This document shows positions 42,493 to 50,171 of a stretch of DNA of 64,000 nt, piece after piece. Position 1 is the first letter of the stretch. Each line of letters starts with the position of its first letter. The notes beneath the pieces were generated by a model. It was not told the origin of the DNA, ran no database searches, and worked only from the letters and a program-made list of their open reading frames with translations. Made by a program: the position numbers and the translations under genes. This stretch comes from a bacterium D16-56 (GTDB lineage Bacteria; Bacillota; Clostridia; Lachnospirales; Lachnospiraceae), in the NCBI GenBank assembly GCA_003611875.1, contig RAYY01000001.1, forward strand, positions 248,001 through 312,000, written 5' to 3'.

Positions 42493-43539
42493 TCAGTTAA
42501 GCTCCTCCAAAGCTGCCAACACATGTTCCACATAAATATCCTGAATTGCCTTCAGCTCCCCAAGGCCCTGAAGCAGACATTCCACCTCATATCCCTCCCC
42601 GGCAAGAACGCTTTTCCAGGAATCCTCCTCATCCCCTGCCATATCATTGGATGCGTGATCCCCGGCCACTACCATCAAAGGAGCCAGCACTACCCTTTGA
42701 TAGCTTCCGGTCTCCTTTAAAGCTGCCGACACATCCTCCAGATCCGGCTTTGCTTCCACAGCGCCGATAAAATAATTCTGAAAACCTTCTTCATTCAAGG
42801 TCATCTGCATTTTTTCATAAACCTGATTGGATTCTGCTTCGGTGCCATGCCCCATGAACACAATGGCAGTCTTCCCGTCGTCATAGGACTTAGTAGCATC
42901 CGTTATGGCCTTTGCCACTGCCTCAAAATCCTTGTCGCTGGTAAGAAGCGGCTCCCCTACTACAATTCTTTCAAAATCCTCCTCATGCTCCTTTAATTCC
43001 TCTATCACATCCTGATACTCCAGCCCATTCATCAGATGAGTAGGCTGAACCACCAGTGTCTTTACTTCATCTGCCGCAGCCCGGTCCAAAGCCTCTGTCA
43101 CATTATCAATGGCAAGCCCGTCCCGCTTCTTCAGCTTATCAATAATGATCTGGGCCGTAAATGCCCTCCTTACCTCATATTCCGGACAGGCGCTGCCCAT
43201 GGCTCTCTCAATGGCTCCGATGGTTTTCTCCCTGCTGTCGTTATAGCTGGTTCCAAAGCTTACGGCCAGAATCACGGTATTCTCTGCCTTTTTCCCTTTA
43301 TCTGCTTCGTCTCCGGAACTTTCTTCCTTTGAAAGGCTCTCTCTGTCTGCGTCCTCCTTACCGGCCGCAGTATTATCGGATACGGCGTCATTTACCTTTG
43401 TGTCCCTTTCTGCAGGATCCTGTACCTCTGTCCCCGGCAGGGATGCCCCGGCTCCGGTCTCTGCACCCTTCCCGCAGCCGAACATGCCCATTGCCGCAGC
43501 CAATGCCAATGCCAATAATGTGATTCCTTGTTTCTTCAT
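42493..43539 (-). CDS. cbiK: Sirohydrochlorin cobaltochelatase CbiK, exported lipoprotein form
   Basis: CbiK inserts Co2+ into sirohydrochlorin at the start of anaerobic cobalamin synthesis. The 348-residue protein has a lipoprotein signal (ALALAAAMGMFGC) and an acidic, Ser/Lys-rich linker. The chelatase domain has VILAVSFGTSYNDSREKTIG, the metal-binding His in AIVFMGHGTEAESN, and the second His in MVVAGDHASNDMAGDE. An exported, membrane-anchored CbiK is unusual for a biosynthetic enzyme but known in sulfate reducers, where it is linked to metal or heme transport. Here it is co-transcribed with an ABC importer under a cobalamin riboswitch. GGAGGAAGCAAC precedes ATG 43539. Confidence 0.92.
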   Translation of the reverse strand: MKKQGITLLALALAAAMGMFGCGKGAETGAGASLPGTEVQDPAERDTKVNDAVSDNTAAGKEDADRESLSKEESSGDEADKGKKAENTVILAVSFGTSYNDSREKTIGAIERAMGSACPEYEVRRAFTAQIIIDKLKKRDGLAIDNVTEALDRAAADEVKTLVVQPTHLMNGLEYQDVIEELKEHEEDFERIVVGEPLLTSDKDFEAVAKAITDATKSYDDGKTAIVFMGHGTEAESNQVYEKMQMTLNEEGFQNYFIGAVEAKPDLEDVSAALKETGSYQRVVLAPLMVVAGDHASNDMAGDEEDSWKSVLAGEGYEVECLLQGLGELKAIQDIYVEHVLAALEELN

Positions 43540-43690
43540 GTTGCTTCCTCCTCGTTTTTGATGGATTTGATACATTTCCGAAGTACGCGGCTTCGGTTCT
43601 GCCATACGCTCTCTGTAAATTCTCCTGTCCTCAAGGCAAAAGCAGCACTCGATCATGGAATCAAAATTCTGTTCCAAAGATCTGCAGCAC

Positions 43691-43717
43691 AAAAAGAAGG
43701 CTCTCCGGGAGCCTTCC
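43691..43717 (-). terminator. Expression-platform terminator of the cobalamin riboswitch
   Basis: On the minus strand GGAAGGCTC and AGAGCCTTC form a stem around CCGG, followed by TTTTTG. It lies between the aptamer (43845-44035) and cbiK, about 150 nt before the start codon. B12 binding would favour this hairpin and shut off the operon. Confidence 0.85.
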
Positions 43718-43844
43718 TGTATCCTCTCGTATCAAGGCAATGCCCCCTTATATACGTTCGGCGGCAAATCATCAGAAGACATCCTGAGAACGTTTCTCAT
43801 TTGCCTTCCCCTTGTACTTTTGTTGAACAGACTTTCACAGGAAG

Positions 43845-44035
43845 CGCCAACATACCAGATCAAGCAGGTTTCCTGGCTTACGGATCTAAGCTCTCCCGCG
43901 CCTTCTCATGCTCTTGCACAATGGCATCCCTGCAGAATCGCTCCCCGCTCACAGTGACCGGATCGCCCGGGACTCTCACCCGGTTCTCTTTTACCCGGCT
44001 CCGTAGAGCCGGCACTTGATCCTTTATGAAGTTAT
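43845..44035 (-). ncRNA. Cobalamin (AdoCbl-type) riboswitch
   Basis: The minus strand carries the B12-box-like AAGCCAGGAAACCTGC (about 43864-43879). It also has GGTGAGAGTCCCGGGC, GGTCACTGTGAGCGGGGAGC and ATGCCATTGTGC, in the order expected for the cobalamin aptamer. A P1/P2-like GTGCCGGCTCTACGG region closes it near 44015. It lies between a promoter at 44048-44076 and the terminator at 43691-43717 and controls cbiK and the ABC transporter genes. The 597-bp gap 43540-44136 is fully explained by leader, riboswitch and promoter. Confidence 0.93.
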
Positions 44036-44047
44036 GGTTTCTACTCC

Positions 44048-44076
44048 ATTCTAAAAGCATCCATGTAAAATGTCAA
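44048..44076 (-). promoter_or_regulatory. Promoter of the riboswitch-cbiK operon
   Basis: A perfect TTGACA (44071-44076) and TAGAAT (44048-44053) are spaced 17 bp apart on the minus strand. The start near 44041 is immediately before the riboswitch aptamer. Confidence 0.8.
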
Positions 44077-44136
44077 TCCGAAAATTACCATGAATTCCCT
44101 ATTACTTTAAAAGTCCGCCGCCGGGCGCATGGAGGT

Positions 44137-44742
44137 TTACCTGGAGCCTCCCTGTATCTTCCCCACCTTTCGGTAGAAAGAAGTCACAGGCATGTTGCAG
44201 AGCCGTGCCGCCTCCTTAGCCGTGATTTCCTTTGAGATCCACTTTCTTGAAATCTGTCCGAAATTATCCGGCAGCGGATTTTCCGGCCTTCCGAACCTTA
44301 CCCCCCGCTCCTTTGCTGCCTCGATTCCCTCTTTCTGCCTCTGGCGGATATTTTCCCGCTCATTCTCTGCTACAAAAGACAGAACCTGAAGTACAATATC
44401 ACTGAGAAACGTTCCTATCAGATCCTTCCCCCGGCGTGTATCTAAAAGCGGCATATCAATCACCACAATATCCACCTGCTTTTCCTTCGTCAAAAGTCTC
44501 CACTGTTTTAAAATCTCGTCATAATTTCTTCCCAGCCGGTCAATGCTCTTTACATATAATATATCGTCCGGCTTCAGCCTTCCCAGCATAAAATTATACA
44601 TAGGACGGTCAAAATTCTTTCCTGACTGCTTGTCCATGTAAATGTTTTCCTTTGGTACTTTCACCTTCTTCATTGCCACCATCTGCCTTCCCTCATTCTG
44701 TTCCCTGGTGCTGACACGCACATAACCATACATTTTCCCCAT
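44137..44742 (-). CDS. Serine recombinase (resolvase/invertase family)
   Basis: The 201-residue protein has a resolvase catalytic domain (MYGYVRVSTREQNEGRQ with the nucleophilic Ser in RVST; YVKSIDRLGRNYDEIL; SFVAENERENIRQRQKEGI). A C-terminal helix-turn-helix follows (KWISKEITAKEAARLCNMPVT). Size and layout match small resolvase/invertases, not large phage integrases. It stands alone, with no transposase beside it. A pair of near-palindromic boxes TTCGTGAA and TTCATGAA (about 44780-44812) upstream may be its binding site. AGGAGG lies 5 nt before ATG 44742. It may be an immobile remnant of a mobile element or a DNA-inversion enzyme; no inverted flanks were found. Confidence 0.88.
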   Translation of the reverse strand: MGKMYGYVRVSTREQNEGRQMVAMKKVKVPKENIYMDKQSGKNFDRPMYNFMLGRLKPDDILYVKSIDRLGRNYDEILKQWRLLTKEKQVDIVVIDMPLLDTRRGKDLIGTFLSDIVLQVLSFVAENERENIRQRQKEGIEAAKERGVRFGRPENPLPDNFGQISRKWISKEITAKEAARLCNMPVTSFYRKVGKIQGGSR

Positions 44743-44992
44743 TGCGGCCTCCTGTCTCTTTTGTAATAGCAGTTCGTGAATTTACAAACCCTTCATGAAT
44801 GTTGCTGCTTTCCTGTGTAAAAAATCTGCTGCAATCCAGGTCGGCGCTGAGCCTTCACAATCATGCCTTCGTTCCCGCCATCTCCATATCTCACAAGATG
44901 AAAGGCACGCCGAACGCATGCAGATTTCCTACAAAAACGCCATATGATAGTAGTAAAACACATTATGTGCGTATTTTATCGAATATCCGGCA

Positions 44993-45027
44993 ACAAAAAA
45001 ACAGGCCATATTATGATATGGTCTGTT
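44993..45027 (-). terminator. Terminator overlapping the histidine kinase stop codon
   Basis: On the minus strand AACAGACCATAT and ATATGGCCTGTT pair around CATA (one mismatch), followed by seven T. The stop codon of the kinase lies in the loop region. It ends the regulator-kinase transcript. Confidence 0.88.
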
Positions 45028-46723
45028 CCTCTGCCCGTTTCAGGGTAAACCAAAACTCCACCCCTCCTTCCACATTCTCCACTCCACAGCTCTGATGATG
45101 GGCATCCATCACTGCTTTTACAATTGAAAGGCCGATTCCGCTTCCTCCATAATCCCTTGTCCGCGCCTTATCCACCTTATAGAACTTTGTCCAAAGGTTA
45201 GGAAGATCTGCCTGCGGAATCCAATTTCCCGTGTTATATACCCTGACCTTAACCAGATCATGCCTGCGCTCTACAATAATACGGATTCTTCTCTCCCCGT
45301 TCAGATGATTCAAAGCATTGTTCAGATAATTTGTCACAACCTCCTCGATCTTAAACTCATCCGCCGTCACATACAAAGCTCCCTTCGGCTCAAAAACCAC
45401 CTGAGCCTGGTTCTGTTCAATCAAAATCCGGGAAGCATTTAAAAAATCCCCAATCAGCTCATTAATATCAAACTGCTGAAAATCAAGAGTATCCCCTCCA
45501 AATTCCAGGTCGCTTAAGGTCAACAGCTGCCGGACCATCTTGTTCATCTTGCCGGCCTCATCCATAATCACCTCGCAATAATAATCCCGGCTTTCCTTCT
45601 CCTCGCACATCCCCTCGCTCAGCCCTTCCGCATATCCCTGAATCAAAGCAATGGGGGTCTTTAACTCATGGGACACATTGGCAATAAACTCCTTGCGCAT
45701 CTCATCAATGTGGATCTTTTCTTCAATATCATGCTGAAGCTGCCGGTTTGCCTTCTGCAGCGCACCGATGGTCTCCTTCAGCTTATCTGATAAGGTGTTC
45801 ATGCTTCGGCCCAGCACCCCGATCTCATCCTGGGAATTTCCCTCATACTTGGCATCAAAATCAAGCTCCGACATTCTTTCTGACAGAGAGGCCAAACGCA
45901 TCAGCGGCTTTGTCACCTTGTTTGTGACAAAATACATCAGGACACTGCCAAACACCAGAGCCATCAGTCCCACATAGGTAGTAAACCGGTTCGTCAGCAT
46001 CACACTCTCCCGAATGCTTGCCAAAGGCATGGACATAATAAACAAGGTACGATTGTCCGATAAAAATCCCCAGCTTTCCATATAGGTAGACCGAAACCGA
46101 GTATCATAATTGGTCTCAATCACATAATTCTCATGCTCCCTTAACAAAGAAGCATGCCTTTTTCCTACTCCCAGCACATACCGCTGTACCTTCTGCACCA
46201 GATAATCACTGTCCCTGCCTGCCCCCAGAATCGTGGCTCCTGTATTGCTGTCAATAAGGACCATATTAATATTGCTCTTATCCCCATAATCTCGAATGGT
46301 CCTCAAAAGCGTCCGCTCCCCCTGAAAATCATCCCCCTCTCCCTGCTCCCTGCTTTCCGGCACATTCTCTGTTCCCGGACTCCTTGGCCTTCCCGAACCA
46401 GACTCCTTTCCCTCCCAATCCTCCTCTCCGGCACTGCGGTCCGGTGCCTGAGCCCAGATCTCCCACTCCCTCTGAAGCTCTCCTGCAATCACATCCCCAA
46501 TGCTTTCCCCGCTGCCTGTCCTCTCCATCACAGCAGCATCAATATCCTCATATGCCGCCTCCATTTCCTTGCGCTTTTCATCAATATAATACCGCTCCAG
46601 CCACCAGTTGTTGATCACCCACACGGAAAACAAAACTGCTGTCATGATTCCCAAAAAGATCAGCATAATCCGGCGGCGAATCGAATGCTTTACGCTGCTG
46701 GATCCGTTGCCTGATTCCCTCAT
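45011..46723 (-). CDS. Sensor histidine kinase (HAMP-HisKA-HATPase)
   Basis: The 570-residue kinase has an N-terminal membrane helix (about 20-40, IMLIFLGIMTAVLFSVWVI). An extracellular region of about 190 residues with a Gly/Glu/Arg-rich insert follows, then a second helix (about 235-255, TYVGLMALVFGSVLMYFV) and HAMP. HisKA has the H-box FIANVSHELKTPIALIQGY, and HATPase_c has the N-box NYLNNALNH and G-box DYGGSGIGLSIVKAV. It is typical of class I OmpR-partner sensors, but its ligand is unknown. It begins directly after the stop of the response regulator gene, with no gap. Confidence 0.94.
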   Translation of the reverse strand: MRESGNGSSSVKHSIRRRIMLIFLGIMTAVLFSVWVINNWWLERYYIDEKRKEMEAAYEDIDAAVMERTGSGESIGDVIAGELQREWEIWAQAPDRSAGEEDWEGKESGSGRPRSPGTENVPESREQGEGDDFQGERTLLRTIRDYGDKSNINMVLIDSNTGATILGAGRDSDYLVQKVQRYVLGVGKRHASLLREHENYVIETNYDTRFRSTYMESWGFLSDNRTLFIMSMPLASIRESVMLTNRFTTYVGLMALVFGSVLMYFVTNKVTKPLMRLASLSERMSELDFDAKYEGNSQDEIGVLGRSMNTLSDKLKETIGALQKANRQLQHDIEEKIHIDEMRKEFIANVSHELKTPIALIQGYAEGLSEGMCEEKESRDYYCEVIMDEAGKMNKMVRQLLTLSDLEFGGDTLDFQQFDINELIGDFLNASRILIEQNQAQVVFEPKGALYVTADEFKIEEVVTNYLNNALNHLNGERRIRIIVERRHDLVKVRVYNTGNWIPQADLPNLWTKFYKVDKARTRDYGGSGIGLSIVKAVMDAHHQSCGVENVEGGVEFWFTLKRAEEQTIS

Positions 46724-47401
46724 CTAACTATTCACCTCAAATTTATATCCCATACCCCAGATGGTCTTAATATAATCTCCCTTCTCCCCCATTTTGCTCC
46801 GCAGCTTCTTTACATGGGTATCAATGGTCCTGGCATCTCCAAAATAATCATAATTCCACACATGATTTAAAATCTTCTCCCTGGAAAGAGCCAGCCCCTG
46901 ATTCTCCATAAAATAATTCAGCAGCTCAAACTCCTTATAGCTTAAGTCAATGACCTGCCCGTCAATAGTCACCTGATGAGCCGCCTTGTCAATCCGGATA
47001 CCGCCGGCCTCCGACGTGTCCGCTGATGTTCCCTGGCTTCTGCGCAGAATCGCCTCCACCCGCGCCACCAGAATCTTAGGGCTGAAGGGTTTGGAAATAT
47101 ACTCATCCACCCCCAGCTTAAAGCCCTGCAGCTCGTCCCGCTCCTCTCCTCTTGCCGTCAGCATAATAATAGGCACTTGGGAATACTGCCGAAGATTCCT
47201 GCATACCTCCCACCCATCCATCTTGGGCATCATCACATCCAAAATCACCAAAACAATATCCTTCTGGGCAAAAAACACCTCCACAGCCTGCTCCCCGTCT
47301 TCTGCCTCCACTACCAGAAACCCCTTTACTGACAGAAAATCCTTCACCAGCTTCCGCATTCTGGCCTCATCATCTACAACCAGCACCTTTAATGTGTCCA
47401 C
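46724..47401 (-). CDS. OmpR-family response regulator
   Basis: The protein has 225 residues with a GTG start at 47401. A receiver domain with acidic pocket VLVVDDEAR, phospho-acceptor VILDVMMPKMDGWEV and the conserved Lys in YISKPFSPK is followed by a winged-helix domain (IDLSYKEFELLNYF, TIDTHVKKLRSKM, TIWGMGYKFEV). GGAGG lies 9 nt upstream of the GTG, and the resulting length is normal for the family. An ATG at 47422 in the same frame overlaps the ribosome site and would add residues not found in the family. It is paired with the histidine kinase downstream. A copy of the dispersed repeat lies in its leader (47435-47505). Confidence 0.92.
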   Translation of the reverse strand: MDTLKVLVVDDEARMRKLVKDFLSVKGFLVVEAEDGEQAVEVFFAQKDIVLVILDVMMPKMDGWEVCRNLRQYSQVPIIMLTARGEERDELQGFKLGVDEYISKPFSPKILVARVEAILRRSQGTSADTSEAGGIRIDKAAHQVTIDGQVIDLSYKEFELLNYFMENQGLALSREKILNHVWNYDYFGDARTIDTHVKKLRSKMGEKGDYIKTIWGMGYKFEVNS

Positions 47402-47434
47402 GCCTGGTCTCCTCCTTCTCATTGCCCTATATTT

Positions 47435-47505
47435 TTGACCCAAATGGCATCCCTTCATGCTTGCTTCTTCAAAGCGGAGGCACTTCGCGCCGCAAGGCAT
47501 ACCCA
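47435..47505 (-). repeat. Dispersed repeat (copy B), in the response-regulator leader
   Basis: Read on the minus strand it has GGCGC-GAA-GTGCC (47491-47479), a 3-nt gap, and GCTTT-GAA-GAAGC (47475-47463). Then comes ATGAAGGGATGCCATTTGGG, matching the tail of the other copies. Both hairpins keep all five pairs (with G-T wobble). It is the only copy found on the minus strand. Confidence 0.75.
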
Positions 47506-47702
47506 TAATCCAAATGATTCGCAGGCATATTCTCATTATTTCAGGGAAGCTCCCAATCATTTGGCAAATAACGATGCTTTCTCCAAGTATAACAGATAAA
47601 GATCGGTATTTCCACCACTTCACAGATAATTCACAGTTGACTGTCCTACCCAAAACATATTTGAAAAATCATCCCTGCTGTATACCATCCCAAAATACCT
47701 TT

Positions 47703-48818
47703 TTAAATCCGCTCAAAAAAACTCTCCGCACATCGTATCGCCACTCCATACGCTGCTGCCTCCTGCCGGCATTTCCCGATCCTTAAAAACGACGTATCCG
47801 AATCAAGAAGGTCATACCCTGCCGCCTTTTTATCCAGCTCCCTCCGAAAATCCCTTAAATACGGCCCCACCCTGCCGCCCAAAACCACATCACACCCAAA
47901 AACCATCCGCAGGTTCACAGAAAGGACAGCCAGATCCTCCAAATATGCATTTAACCGCTCCCGGTATCCCTTCTGCTGCCCCCTCACCCTTTCAAAAAAC
48001 ACATCAAGCCCTGGATCATCCCCCAAAAGCGCTGCTGCAGAGCAATAGACATCCGCACATCCCCTGCTCCCGCACTGACAGGGACGTCCATCCTGCTTCA
48101 GCCTCATATGACCGAGCCTGGTTCCCCCTCCATGCTGGCCCTCATACAAGGTTCCATTTATAAAAACAGCCCCTCCCACCTGATCATTAAGGGCAAGGTA
48201 AACCCCGTCCCGGCTCTCCCCCGCAAACTCTCCATAAGCCGCCCCGTTTACATCATTGTCCACATAGCACGGATACCCTGCCATATCCTCAAATCTCTGA
48301 AAGCTTACATTCTCCACTCCAAGGGTCTGAGAACGAAGCAGCAGCTTTGCCTTTTGGTCCACCTCCCCGGGAAGGGCAATCCCTACCCCTTGGATTTTTC
48401 GTTTCTCTACCCCGGACTGTTCCAGAAAAACCTGAAGCCAGTTCCCCGCAGCCTCATAATAAGAAAAATCCCTGGTAAAGGGAAGCCGGATCCTGGCTTT
48501 TTTCATCAGCTCCCCTTTCAGGTTTACAATTACAAAATCAATATGCCCCTTTGCAACATCCATACCGGCTCCATAGGCCGCATCCTCTGCAATCGACATT
48601 TGTTTCGCCTTTCTTCCCCCAGTAGATCCATATTCCCCCGCCTCTGCCACAATACCCTCTTCTTCCAGCTCCCTTACACTCTGAAGGACTGTGGGCATAC
48701 TAAGCCCCAGTCTGACGCTGATCTCATTTTTCGAGACTGTACCTGCCTTTGATATCAGTCTGGCAATACGAGTCCTGTTCATACGCCTGATTTCCCTTTT
48801 TCCCTCTCCCTTTTCCAT
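47703..48818 (-). CDS. ROK-family transcriptional regulator
   Basis: The 371-residue protein has an N-terminal winged helix (VSKNEISVRLGLSMPTVLQS) and a ROK sugar-kinase-like domain. ROK features are GVGIALPGEVD, YVDNDVNGAAYGE, GGAVFINGTLYEG and the zinc motif CQCGSRGCADVYC. ROK repressors such as NagC and XylR respond to sugars or sugar phosphates. The effector is unknown, and no sugar genes are next to it; the ORFs on either side are a two-component system and a PH-domain gene. A start a few codons in (at the second Met, MNRTRIARL) is possible. Confidence 0.9.
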   Translation of the reverse strand: MEKGEGKREIRRMNRTRIARLISKAGTVSKNEISVRLGLSMPTVLQSVRELEEEGIVAEAGEYGSTGGRKAKQMSIAEDAAYGAGMDVAKGHIDFVIVNLKGELMKKARIRLPFTRDFSYYEAAGNWLQVFLEQSGVEKRKIQGVGIALPGEVDQKAKLLLRSQTLGVENVSFQRFEDMAGYPCYVDNDVNGAAYGEFAGESRDGVYLALNDQVGGAVFINGTLYEGQHGGGTRLGHMRLKQDGRPCQCGSRGCADVYCSAAALLGDDPGLDVFFERVRGQQKGYRERLNAYLEDLAVLSVNLRMVFGCDVVLGGRVGPYLRDFRRELDKKAAGYDLLDSDTSFLRIGKCRQEAAAYGVAIRCAESFFERI

Positions 48819-48851
48819 GCAAATCCCCCTGCTTTTTCTTCTGACAGCATT

Positions 48852-48942
48852 TTATACCTTGTAACACAAAGTGCCTCTGCTCCGAAACAGCGCACATTCC
48901 GGGGTACCTTTTCGGGTATCCCTTGCAGCACAAAATCCTTTG
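48852..48942 (+). repeat. Dispersed repeat (copy C), about 1.4 units
   Basis: It contains TATACCTTG, AACAC-AAA-GTGCC (48863-48875), a 3-nt gap and GCTCC-GAA-ACAGC (48879-48891). A second, shortened start (GGGTATCCCTTGCAGCACAA) follows near 48914. Some stem pairs are lost, so this copy is more decayed. It lies in the upstream region of the ROK gene. Confidence 0.65.
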
Positions 48943-49084
48943 GCGCACAGGTATAATAAAAGTCATTGTATTATAAAATAATATTCCACGCAACTCTTTC
49001 TCAAAAAAACGTGACTTCTTTTTCTCCTTGTGATACACTATGGTTGCAAATACACATTATTTCAGCAGAAAGAGGGATGATTAT

Positions 49085-49501
49085 ATGGCAGAATCCGAAT
49101 ATTTATGGAAAGATAAAAAACACCATCTTTGGTTTCCCATCAGCTTTACCACCTACTACATAGAAAATGACCGTCTGATGATCAAACATGGATTTCTCAG
49201 CACAATACTTGATGAGACGCTTCTTTACCGCATTGTAGACCTGACCCTTTATCAATCCTTAGCAGGCAAGGTTTTCGGCACCGGCGACATTATTCTGAAA
49301 ACTAAGGTAGATTCTACCCCTGAGATTATCCTGAAAAATATCAAGAGACCCATGGAAGTCCGCCGCCTGCTCTCCCAGGCCATTGAGGAAAGCCGTCAGT
49401 CCCGCAATGTGGTAGGAAAAGAGTTTTACGGCGCTTCCTCCCATGAACATATGGATTTAGACGGCGACGGATTGTGTGACTTTGATCACAAGGAATTGTA
49501 A
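49085..49501 (+). CDS. PH-domain (bPH2/DUF304-like) protein with Asp-rich tail
   Basis: The 138-residue protein has LWFPISFTTYYIENDRLMIK, LSTILDETLLYRIVDLTLYQ and IILKNIKRPMEVRRLLSQAI, the strand-strand-helix order of bacterial PH domains that follow PspC-like or membrane proteins. Unlike most members it has no membrane helix. The C-terminal tail ends DLDGDGLCDFDH, a DxDGDGxxD pattern like calcium-binding loops, though one loop proves nothing. ATG 49085 has AGAGGG upstream and begins the conserved part; a Met at 49040 is in frame but without a ribosome site. It is a single-gene unit on the plus strand, followed by a repeat array. Confidence 0.75.
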   Translation: MAESEYLWKDKKHHLWFPISFTTYYIENDRLMIKHGFLSTILDETLLYRIVDLTLYQSLAGKVFGTGDIILKTKVDSTPEIILKNIKRPMEVRRLLSQAIEESRQSRNVVGKEFYGASSHEHMDLDGDGLCDFDHKEL

Positions 49502-49522
49502 ATCGATCCCTATGTACCTGAA

Positions 49523-49722
49523 GCATATACCTTATAACACAAAATGCCCCGTTTCGAAGGCACATGGGTTTAGGAGTGCCCTGTTTGGGTATACCTTATG
49601 GCACAAAGTGCCCCCGCTCCGAAGGAGCATGTATTAAGGTGTGCCCTTTGGGTATACCTTGCGGCACATAATTCCCCCGCTCCGAAACAGCATGCATGAA
49701 AGGGTGCTTTTTTGGTATATGC
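49523..49722 (+). repeat. Dispersed repeat, three tandem units (copy D)
   Basis: Three units follow one another with a period of about 63 bp, each introduced by a GGTATACC-like palindrome (49524, 49588, 49651). The middle unit is the best preserved: GGCAC-AAA-GTGCC (49600-49612), a CCC gap, and GCTCC-GAA-GGAGC (49616-49628), followed by ATGTATTAAGGTGTGCCC. Units 1 and 3 have lost some pairs. The array fills the gap between the PH-domain gene and the convergent DUF1540 gene. Confidence 0.85.
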
Positions 49723-49734
49723 TTCCGGGATACG

Positions 49735-50049
49735 TTATCGCTCCTTAAAGGTAGCGCACTGCGTATGCTCTGATCTGCTGGCCCCGTCGCCGCTCACATT
49801 AATATGCTCTGCCTGACAATGCCGTCCTTCATTATAGATACAGTTTACCGCCTCACAGTCAATCTCAAGACGGCTCTCCGGTGTCTTAAACACGTTCTTA
49901 AACGCACCCTCCTTGTTTTCATCAAAGCTGCCGCAGCAGGTCTCAGAACAATCATGAGCGCTGTGCCCGTCCACTATAATCGCCTGCTTACAGCAGCAGT
50001 TATCTGCATTATGCAGACAGTTGGTGACTGTACAATCAAGTTTTGTCAT
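49735..50049 (-). CDS. DUF1540 protein, two Cys-rich repeats
   Basis: The 104-residue protein has two copies of the DUF1540 pattern: LDCTVTNCLHNADNCCCKQ with HDCSETCCGSF, and IDCEAVNCIYNEGRHCQAE with TQCATF. Cys spacing C-x4-C-x5-8-C is kept in both. DUF1540 proteins are small and common in Clostridia, and probably bind metal; their function is unknown. ATG 50049 follows AGGAGG; a nearer ATG at about 50058 is out of frame and runs into a stop. Confidence 0.85.
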   Translation of the reverse strand: MTKLDCTVTNCLHNADNCCCKQAIIVDGHSAHDCSETCCGSFDENKEGAFKNVFKTPESRLEIDCEAVNCIYNEGRHCQAEHINVSGDGASRSEHTQCATFKER

Positions 50050-50171
50050 AATAAATGCATACCTCCTTGATGGTTTGATGTGATGGCCAAAGCCGGATAC
50101 ATCGATATTTTCAAATATCAAGGATAGTATGCACTTATTCTAAAAAAATATAATTCCTTTTTCTTCTATTT

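Noticed and set aside
49523-49722. Regularly spaced repeats suggesting a CRISPR array
   Set aside because: The period is about 63 bp with similarity over the entire unit and internal hairpins; there are no unique spacers between identical short repeats, and copies occur elsewhere singly and in both orientations.
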